DNA from: Thermoanaerobaculia bacterium
Lineage (GTDB): Bacteria > Acidobacteriota > Thermoanaerobaculia > Multivoradales > JAGPDF01
Reading direction: 5' to 3'
Length of the DNA: 50,194 nucleotides
NCBI GenBank assembly: GCA_018057705.1
Contig: JAGPDF010000005.1
Coordinates: 1-50,194 of the forward strand
Positions within the stretch are counted from its first letter, which is position 1, and each line of letters starts with the position of its first letter. The position numbers and the translations under genes were made by a program. Below the pieces are notes generated by a model. It saw nothing but the letters and a program-made list of their open reading frames with translations, made no database searches and was not told the DNA's origin. Positions 44,689 through 50,194 of this stretch are shown in pieces.

Positions 44689-45504
44689 TCACGGGCAGAC
44701 GACGTTGCCGCACATGTTGGACGCAGGCGGCACCTGGAGAATCGTGCCCGCCCCGAAGCAGCCTGCTCCCGCGCAGCCGTTGAACTTGTTGCCCTCGAGG
44801 GCGCAAACGGAACATGTGAAATCCGCGGCTGCATTCACGGCGATGGTCGAGTGGCCGAGACGCGCTCCGAGCAGGTTGACCTCGACACCGACGTTGTTCT
44901 GCGTCGTGACGTTCTCGGCGGTGCCGCCGTTGAGCTGAATTCCAGGGCCGAGGTTCTGGATGGCCAGCGAGTCCGCTATCGCGCCATTGCTTACCGAGAT
45001 CCCTCCCACGGTGTTGACTGCGGCCACGCAGCGAGTGACGTGCCCGAAGCTGACTTTGATTCCCCATCCTTTGTTGCCGGTGGCACGAACGGAGTCGACC
45101 GAGCCGCTGCCCTGGATGCCGTCGGATCCCATGCCGAGGACGGAGCCGTTGCGCACGTCGGCTTCGCCGGAGACACCGGCTCCGGTGCCCGCACTGTCAG
45201 GTCCGCGAATCGCAAAGCCGTTGAGATCGATGCTCGTGCCCGAGACTCCGAGGGTGATTTCGATGGCCGTCGTGTTCGCGGACTGCGGCAGTCCCAGGAA
45301 CGTGACATCGAGATCGCTGGTCAGGACGAAGCTGCCGGGCGTGTTGATCGACACCGGGAAACCGGCCAGGTCGCCGGCAGTGACGCCTCCCGCCAGAGCC
45401 TTCGCCTGGTTGATCTCGATTCGCCCGTCCACGGCAGTGGCCGCCTGGGATACGAGAAGCAACTGCAATCCTGCAAGGACGGACAGCCACGAGCGGGTGC
45501 GCAT
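44689..45504 (-). CDS. Secreted right-handed beta-helix protein
   Basis: A 271-residue exported protein (signal peptide LSVLAGLQLLLVSQAATA). The body has short repeating strands typical of parallel beta-helices: TSDLDVTFLG, TAIEITLGVSGTSIDLNGFAIRG (cited as SGTSIDLNGFAIRGPD), DVRNGSVLGMGSDGIQGSGS, GISVSNGAIADSLAIQNLG and GTAENVTTQNNVGVEVNLLG. Six cysteines near the end (CSVCALEG...CAGAGC...MCGNVVCP) suggest disulfides capping the helix. This kind occurs in many copies in Acidobacteriota genomes from memory; function is unknown and no polysaccharide-lyase catalytic residues are evident. ATG supported by GGAGG 6 bases upstream. Confidence 0.82.
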   Translation of the reverse strand: MRTRSWLSVLAGLQLLLVSQAATAVDGRIEINQAKALAGGVTAGDLAGFPVSINTPGSFVLTSDLDVTFLGLPQSANTTAIEITLGVSGTSIDLNGFAIRGPDSAGTGAGVSGEADVRNGSVLGMGSDGIQGSGSVDSVRATGNKGWGIKVSFGHVTRCVAAVNTVGGISVSNGAIADSLAIQNLGPGIQLNGGTAENVTTQNNVGVEVNLLGARLGHSTIAVNAAADFTCSVCALEGNKFNGCAGAGCFGAGTILQVPPASNMCGNVVCP

Positions 45505-45583
45505 CTCAACCTCCAAAGGGTGACTCGATGTGGGGCGAAGCGTACTCTCATCGCTCGAAAAATCAATGGGCGGACATATCTCG

Positions 45584-45589
45584 TACAAT
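45584..45589 (+). promoter_or_regulatory. -10 element directly before a leaderless start
   Basis: TACAAT ends 6 bases before the ATG at 45596, so transcription would start at or next to the start codon. No ribosome site precedes the ATG. Representative of the pattern described in the findings. Confidence 0.5.
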
Positions 45590-45595
45590 CCACCT

Positions 45596-46231
45596 ATGGC
45601 TTCTCCCATCGCGCCGCGTCCGCATCCGCAGAAACAGCGGGATCAGGAGGAGCGGGAGGCGACGGCGCACTTCTACCGCGAGTGGCTGCGGAAGCCCATG
45701 TCGGTCGCCGCGGTCAGCCCGAGCAGCAAGCGGCTGGCGGAGGCCGTGGCGACGGCAGTCGGAGACGGGCAGTCGGTCGTGGAGCTCGGCGGCGGGACGG
45801 GCGCGCTCACGCACGCTCTCGTCGCGCGGGGTATTCCCAGGCTGGTGGTGGTCGAAGCGGTACCGGCCTTCTGCGAGCTCTTGCGCCGGCGTTTTTCCGG
45901 CGTCGAGGTGATCGAGGGCGACGCCACGCACGCGGCCGCTCTCCTCGCCGGCTCTCGCGTTCCACCTGGCACCGCCGACGTCGTGGTCTCGGGCCTGGGC
46001 ATGCTCACCCGGCCGCGCGAGGAGCAGCAGCTCTTGCTCGAGGCGATGCTCGCGCTGCTCAGGCCTGGGGGCCACATCGTGCAGTTCACTTACTCATTGT
46101 TCTTTCCGGCGGCGCGCGGCCTGCTGGCGGAGATGGGCCTCGAATCCCGCCGCGAGAGCATGACCTGGATCAACCTGCCGCCGGCCTCTGTCTTCATCGT
46201 GCGCCGGGCCGCGGGCGAAGCCGTCGCCTGA
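45596..46231 (+). CDS. SAM-dependent methyltransferase, phospholipid N-methyltransferase-like
   Basis: A 211-residue Rossmann-fold methyltransferase. After a basic N-terminus it has FYREWLRKPMSVAAVSPSSK, a feature of PmtA-type phospholipid N-methyltransferases and related rRNA-dimethylase-like enzymes, then the SAM site SVVELGGGTGALTHALV, VVVEAVPAFCELLRRRF, VIEGDATHAA, and VVVSGLGMLTRPREEQQLLL in place of the usual NPPY/NLP motif. It ends SRRESMTWINLPPASVFIVRR, as in PmtA relatives (W-N-PPA-V). Substrate is likely phosphatidylethanolamine but that is inference. ATG at 45596 chosen for family fit and the TACAAT 6 bases upstream; an ATG at 45566 is in frame. Confidence 0.85.
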   Translation: MASPIAPRPHPQKQRDQEEREATAHFYREWLRKPMSVAAVSPSSKRLAEAVATAVGDGQSVVELGGGTGALTHALVARGIPRLVVVEAVPAFCELLRRRFSGVEVIEGDATHAAALLAGSRVPPGTADVVVSGLGMLTRPREEQQLLLEAMLALLRPGGHIVQFTYSLFFPAARGLLAEMGLESRRESMTWINLPPASVFIVRRAAGEAVA

Positions 46232-46413
46232 AACGACTCCCAGCCCGACCTCTTCGCCGCCGGGTGCAAAAGCTCTCCTGCCGCCCGCGGCGCACCCGAC
46301 GTCCGCGCCCGAGTCCGCGGATCCGTATGAGATAGTGAATTCGCGTCTCGCGACGCCGGAAGGAACCGGGCCTTTCGGTTCGCGGTCAGGCCCCCGGTAG
46401 AGAAGGGATCTCC

Positions 46414-48063
46414 ATGCCCGACGGCTCATTCTCTCCGACGAACCGGCGCCCAGGTTCAAGGCGTTCCTGCGCGCTTTTCGTTCTGGCGATCGCGGTGGTT
46501 TCGGCGCCGCTCGCGGCCACCGATGTGCATCTGGTCAGCGGCACGGCACTCGAGGGCAGCGTCGACCTCGCACTGTGCCCGGACGGCTCGTTCCTCGTGA
46601 GCTGGGTCAACTACGAACTCGGTTTCCACGAGCCCAGATTCCAGCACTTCGATGCCGAGGGCGTTGCACTCTCGCCCGCCGTGCCGTTCGGCGACATCAC
46701 CACACCGGGCACGGAGACTCGACTCGGATGCGACGCCAACAACGAGGCTCTCGCTCTGTGGACGAGGTTCGGCAACGAGTACGCAGGTGTCACTTCCGCG
46801 ATGTACGTCACGGCCTTCTCCAGCAGTGGGTCTCGTCTCTGGCCGACGATCGACCTGGGGAATGCGGTGCAGCCGGGCGCCGCGTTGTTCCTCGGCGTGG
46901 ACATGACCGCCTCGCCCGCCGGAGGTTGGATCGTTCACTGGAGCGCTCGTCTGCCCGGCTCGGAGGTCCAGAGGGAGTTCTCGCAGCGGATCCTCACCGC
47001 CTCCGGCCCGGTGGGCGAGCCTTTCGAATGGGTTGACCCCCCGCACGCGGCAGCGCTGGCCTCTGCGCCGAACAGCGCGATCCAGGTATTCCAGAGACTC
47101 GATCCGCAACAGAGCCGGTTGTTCGCGCAGCGGCTGCTCCCCGACGGTTCTCCGGCGGCTCCGGCGCGCGAGGTCTACGCGCTGAATCGGCAGGATGGCT
47201 TGGTCTTCTATGACGATGAACCTGCTGGCTTCGCTGGGGATCGGTACTTTCATCTGGTCTCCGTGGGCACCTTGGGAGGGGGAGGAATTTACTTTCCCGG
47301 CTTCGTCACCCAGCTGCAGGGGCTAACCACGGAGGGCGATCAGCTGGCCGTGCCGCCATTTCCAATTCGAGAAGTCGATACCGGAGACATCAGAGGCAGT
47401 GTCGCGGTCGATGCCCAGGGACGGGCGATGGTCGCATGGGGAGAGGCCGCTGTCCTCCTTGGACCGCTCGTAGGTCGCATCCAGGCGTTCGGCGCCAACG
47501 GCACACCGCTCTCCGAAGTCGTCGCCTTGAACGATCTGCCGACGACGCTGATGGTGGTGCCGCTTTCCGCGATCTCTCCCTCTGGCCGATGGATCGTGGT
47601 GTGGGGGGAGAGCGGAGAGTTCGGCGCTTCTCCCGGGCTTCGCGCCCGATTCGGAGCGTTCCCGGCCGGGTGCACGCCGACGATGGAAGTGCTCTGCCTC
47701 GCCGGAAATCGATTTCGCGTCACGACGACCTACCACGATCATCTCGGGCGCGACGGGGTCGGCCAGGCGGTGGCATTGACGCCGGAAAGCGGGACGTTCT
47801 GGTTCTTCACCGCCGCCAACGTCGAACTGATCCTCAAGGTCATCGACGCCTGCTCACATCCGGATTTTCAGGACTTCTGGGTCTATGCTTCCGGGCTGAC
47901 CGACGTCGCGGTGACCCTCACCGTGGTCGATACCTGGACCGGAGAAACCTGGGAACGGGAGACTTCGCTCGGCGAAGCGTTCCCTCCGGTGCTCGACTCG
48001 CAGGCTTTCCACACCTGCGGGACCACCTCTCCGATCGTTTCGCTCGCCGCAGGCGCGCCCTAG
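46414..48063 (+). CDS. Large secreted protein with C-terminal Cys/Phe-rich domain
   Basis: A 549-residue exported protein. The signal peptide is late (CALFVLAIAVVSAPLAATD, about 20-38). The main part (40-425) has repeated beta units with WV/W-S-GR patterns, e.g. PDGSFLVSWVNYELGFHEPR, MTASPAGGWIVHWSARLPGS and SPSGRWIVVWGESGEFG, probably a beta-propeller. The C-terminal ~110 residues (CLAGNRFRVTTTYHDHLGRD, TFWFFTAANVELILKVIDAC, LTVVDTWTGETWERETSLGE, ending DSQAFHTC) form the same domain family as the tandem domains of the protease at 34144-36141. Function unknown. AAGGGA lies 6 bases before the ATG. The 182-base upstream gap holds nothing else recognisable. Confidence 0.8.
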   Translation: MPDGSFSPTNRRPGSRRSCALFVLAIAVVSAPLAATDVHLVSGTALEGSVDLALCPDGSFLVSWVNYELGFHEPRFQHFDAEGVALSPAVPFGDITTPGTETRLGCDANNEALALWTRFGNEYAGVTSAMYVTAFSSSGSRLWPTIDLGNAVQPGAALFLGVDMTASPAGGWIVHWSARLPGSEVQREFSQRILTASGPVGEPFEWVDPPHAAALASAPNSAIQVFQRLDPQQSRLFAQRLLPDGSPAAPAREVYALNRQDGLVFYDDEPAGFAGDRYFHLVSVGTLGGGGIYFPGFVTQLQGLTTEGDQLAVPPFPIREVDTGDIRGSVAVDAQGRAMVAWGEAAVLLGPLVGRIQAFGANGTPLSEVVALNDLPTTLMVVPLSAISPSGRWIVVWGESGEFGASPGLRARFGAFPAGCTPTMEVLCLAGNRFRVTTTYHDHLGRDGVGQAVALTPESGTFWFFTAANVELILKVIDACSHPDFQDFWVYASGLTDVAVTLTVVDTWTGETWERETSLGEAFPPVLDSQAFHTCGTTSPIVSLAAGAP

Positions 48064-48092
48064 CGCTCTGGCGCGCTGCGGACCGGTTGCAG

Positions 48093-48116
48093 TCGTCGAC
48101 GATCAGCCGTCGACGA
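48093..48116. terminator. Hairpin at the end of the patatin gene
   Basis: TCGTCGACG (48093-48101) and CGTCGACGA (48108-48116) form a perfect 9-bp stem with loop ATCAGC, spanning the patatin gene stop codon between converging genes. There is no T tract, so intrinsic termination is uncertain. Confidence 0.4.
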
Positions 48117-49233
48117 AGTCCAGCAACTCGTCGCCGCGCGCGGCGGCGTCCTTTTCCCCCTGCTCGATCAGACGCTCCAGAAACTCCGGCACGAACATCA
48201 CCAGCGACAGGAAATCGCCGCCTTCGCCCTCGCGGGTGCCGAGCCCGCCGACCAGGAAGCGGAAGGCGCGCGGCAGCTCGCGCTGATAGCGCGCGGCGAG
48301 CGCGCCCAGATCGGCCGAGGGGCGCAGGAGCATGCCGCGCACCGGGTGCAGCCCCTCGCGCTCCGCCGGGGCGATCTTGTCGAGCAGGCGTCGGCGCTGC
48401 TCGAGGCGGGCGAAGTCGTCGTCGAGAACATCGAGAAAGATGGCGTTCGACAGCACGCCGAGGATCTGGGCCAGGGGCGGATAGCGCTTGCGGCCGAAGA
48501 TGGGCGCCGCGGCGGCCGAGGGCGCCGGACGCGTCGAGACCGCGAGGATCCTGCCCGCGCCCAGGGCCAGCGCCGGCCAGAGCGGGTCGGACTCGCGGAC
48601 GCCACCGTCGCCGTACCAGGAGCCTTGCAGGCGGACCGCCGGGAAGAGGATCGGCAGGGAGGCCGAGGCCATGACGTGCTCGACGGTGATCGCGCCGCGC
48701 TCGGTACGCCGGAAGGGCGCCTTGAGGGCGGTTGCGTGGCGCCCGGCCACCCAATCGACGGTCTCGCCGGTGCTCCAGTCGATGGCGGTGAGCGCGAACG
48801 AAGTGAGGCGCCCGGAATGCAGGTTGGCTTCCAGACCTTCGAGAGCGCCATCGACCCGGCCGAGATGCTGCTCGAGGAAGCGGCGCAAGGGCTCCGTATC
48901 GACGAGGCCCTCCTCCCTGGGCGCGAAGCGCGCCCCGCCGGAAGAGAGGCGGAGGCCCCAGCGTGCGACCTTTCTGGCCAGCGCAAGTGCGCCGGTGCGC
49001 AACAGCCGGTCGAGCTCCATGTCGAGCCAGACCTCGGAGAGCCGCCGCGCGGCGGAGGCGAAGCTCCCCTGGTGCGAGGCGAGGAAGGCGGCGTTGATCG
49101 AGCCGGCCGAAACGCCGGTGAGAATCGGCACGCGCAGGTCGGGGCGGCGTTCGGCCAGAAACCGCAACACGCCGACCTGATAGGCGGCACGGGCGCCACC
49201 GCCGGTCAGTACGAGTGCCAGGTCCCGGCTCAC
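48103..49233 (-). CDS. Patatin-like phospholipase family protein
   Basis: A 376-residue serine hydrolase of the patatin fold. The oxyanion hole GGGARAAYQVG is at 11-21, the nucleophile elbow GVSAGS at 40-45 (Ser42), and the catalytic Asp in YGDGGVRES (Asp209). It has no signal peptide or membrane helix, so it acts inside the cell or is exported another way; substrate is probably a phospholipid or acyl ester. The C-terminal third (AQILGVLSNAIFLDVLDDDF onward) is helical, as in RssA/NTE-like bacterial patatins. GTG start at 49233 lies 6 bases after minus-strand TAAGGT (49240-49245), divergent from the gene at 49277 with 43 bases between starts. Confidence 0.92.
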   Translation of the reverse strand: MSRDLALVLTGGGARAAYQVGVLRFLAERRPDLRVPILTGVSAGSINAAFLASHQGSFASAARRLSEVWLDMELDRLLRTGALALARKVARWGLRLSSGGARFAPREEGLVDTEPLRRFLEQHLGRVDGALEGLEANLHSGRLTSFALTAIDWSTGETVDWVAGRHATALKAPFRRTERGAITVEHVMASASLPILFPAVRLQGSWYGDGGVRESDPLWPALALGAGRILAVSTRPAPSAAAAPIFGRKRYPPLAQILGVLSNAIFLDVLDDDFARLEQRRRLLDKIAPAEREGLHPVRGMLLRPSADLGALAARYQRELPRAFRFLVGGLGTREGEGGDFLSLVMFVPEFLERLIEQGEKDAAARGDELLDFVDG

Positions 49234-49276
49234 GGCCCGACCTTAGCAAAGGCCCGGTTTGGATAAGCTCCGGCAA

Positions 49277-50125
49277 ATGAGTGCGATCGATCTCGGGCGC
49301 TTCCGGCTGCACGTCGTTTCGGACGGCAGGTTCAAGCTGGACGGTGGGGCGATGTTCGGCGTCATCCCCAGGAAGATGTGGCAGAAGGAAAAGTCGGCAG
49401 ATGCCGAGAACCGGATCGACATGGGGACGAACTGCCTCCTGGTCGAGGCCGGGAGTGACCTCGTGCTGATCGATACCGGACTGGGAGACAAGCAGGACGA
49501 GAAGTATCAGGGTATTTTCGCCTACGAGACGGGAGCGCAGCGGCTGCCGGAGTCGATCCGGGCCGCCGGCTTCACGCTCGAACAGGTCACCCATGTCGTC
49601 CTCACCCACCTGCACTTCGATCACTGCGGCTGGAACACCCGGCTCGACGGCGCCGGCAACCCGGTCGCGACCTTCCCCAACGCGCGCTATTACATGAATC
49701 GCGGCGAGGTCGAGCATGCGCGCCGCCCGAACGAGCGCGACGGGGCGAGCTACTTCCCGTGGAACTGGGAGCCGCTCCTCGAAGCCGGCGTGGTCGAGCT
49801 CTTCGACGACGTCTGTGAGGTCGTGCCGGGGATCCGCGCCGAAAAGGCGCCGGGGCACAACGCCGACATGTGCGTCGTCACGGTCCAGGACGACGACCAG
49901 CGCGCCATCTTCCTCGCCGACCTCGTCCCGACCTCGGCCCATGCGCCGATTCCCTGGACCATGAGCTACGACCTCTATCCGCTGCAGACGCTCGAATCGA
50001 AGCGCCTCTGGCTGCCGCGGCTGGCGGCGGAGAACTGGCTGTGCGTCTTCGAGCACGACGCGGACCGGCCGCTGGGGCGGATCGTCGAGGAGCGGCCGGG
50101 GAGGTTCGCGGCGGTGCCGCTCTAG
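49277..50125 (+). CDS. Metallo-beta-lactamase fold hydrolase
   Basis: A 282-residue MBL-fold protein. The zinc motif HLHFDHCGW (HxHxDH at 111-116) is complete; further ligands are His in KAPGHNADMCVV, Asp in IFLADLVPTSAH and His near the end in CVFEHDADRPLG. Early LLVEAGSDLVLIDTGLGDKQ is the usual metal-facing strand. Relatives include lactonases and other hydrolases; the substrate cannot be named. ATG at 49277 follows TAAGCT (49264-49269) by 7 bases; TTG at 49259 is in frame but would add only six residues. Divergent from the patatin gene. Confidence 0.93.
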   Translation: MSAIDLGRFRLHVVSDGRFKLDGGAMFGVIPRKMWQKEKSADAENRIDMGTNCLLVEAGSDLVLIDTGLGDKQDEKYQGIFAYETGAQRLPESIRAAGFTLEQVTHVVLTHLHFDHCGWNTRLDGAGNPVATFPNARYYMNRGEVEHARRPNERDGASYFPWNWEPLLEAGVVELFDDVCEVVPGIRAEKAPGHNADMCVVTVQDDDQRAIFLADLVPTSAHAPIPWTMSYDLYPLQTLESKRLWLPRLAAENWLCVFEHDADRPLGRIVEERPGRFAAVPL

Positions 50126-50194
50126 GTCCACCTCAAGATCGCCGCCGCGCTGCACCAGCGGCGCAGGCCGCCGCGCGCCGGCTTCGCGGGAGCG
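50122..50194 (-). CDS. Possible C-terminal end of a gene entering from the right edge
   Basis: On the minus strand one frame is open from the window edge to a TAG (50122-50124) that overlaps the preceding gene's own TAG in the palindrome CTAG. The 23 visible codons end LRRWCSAAAILRWT. The amount is too small to identify a family or to be sure it is coding. Confidence 0.25.
   Translation of the reverse strand, partial: APAKPARGGLRRWCSAAAILRWT

Noticed and set aside
47918-50155. Minus-strand frame of about 745 codons across the MBL and patatin genes
   Set aside because: It is out of frame with the patatin gene and antisense to the MBL gene, and the translation is low complexity.

Overview
The window comes from a GC-rich, Gram-negative (diderm) bacterium. 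It carries Kdo synthesis genes (kdsA, kdsB, start of kdsD), a LolA-type carrier, a large putative outer-membrane protein and many secreted proteins. Several secreted proteins have short C-terminal modules (a DGFE/W-S motif, and a roughly 110-residue Cys-Phe-rich domain) that I associate from memory with Acidobacteriota of the Thermoanaerobaculia type. That placement is inference; no rRNA gene or strict taxonomic marker is present. The window is ordinary chromosome: no insertion sequence, integrase, phage gene or CRISPR array was seen. No gene-free stretch exceeds 300 bases; the longest, 14955-15190, holds a 116-bp inverted-repeat element.

Layout. 1-4400 (minus): a kdsB-pyrG-kdsA operon running toward kdsD, with a VapB/VapC-type toxin-antitoxin pair lodged between kdsA and kdsD. 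4485-7084: an orphan beta-sandwich exported protein, a polyprenyl diphosphate synthase and a YajQ-family protein. 7295-11861: a PKD-domain secreted protein, lolA coupled to purH, and a zinc phospholipase C-like protein. 11942-12017: tRNA-Phe(GAA). 12072-18582: an M48 metalloprotease with TPR-like tail, two small genes, the inverted-repeat element, a FadI-type thiolase and an M14 carboxypeptidase. 18515-24587: an HDAC-superfamily deacetylase with an extra C-terminal domain, a 995-residue putative outer-membrane protein and a DUF4388 protein. 24676-28376: recA with a small membrane protein, divergent murB, and a secreted DGFE-motif protein.

28433-34136 is a surface-polysaccharide block: two AT3-SGNH O-acyltransferases flank a GT-C-like membrane glycosyltransferase. 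34144-36141 is a secreted metzincin-like protease. 36261-41394 is a tight operon of a GT2 glycosyltransferase, MoxR ATPase, DUF58 protein and TgpA-like transglutaminase. 41479-42543 is class I aldolase fbaB, followed by a second toxin-antitoxin pair (PIN plus Phd/YefM) with an operator-like repeat region. 43333-48063 holds a DUF4440 protein, two secreted repeat proteins, a phospholipid N-methyltransferase-like enzyme and another secreted protein. 48103-50125 is a divergent patatin / metallo-beta-lactamase-fold pair.

What ties the window together is envelope biology (Kdo, lipoprotein transport, peptidoglycan precursor, O-acylation, secreted proteins) and two chromosomal toxin-antitoxin loci. 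The most striking cross-cutting signals are: (i) a recurrent TAnnnT element only 5-8 bases before many start codons, implying widespread leaderless transcripts; (ii) shared C-terminal modules on unrelated secreted proteins; (iii) palindromic or repeated operators on both toxin-antitoxin loci; (iv) the deacetylase fusion.
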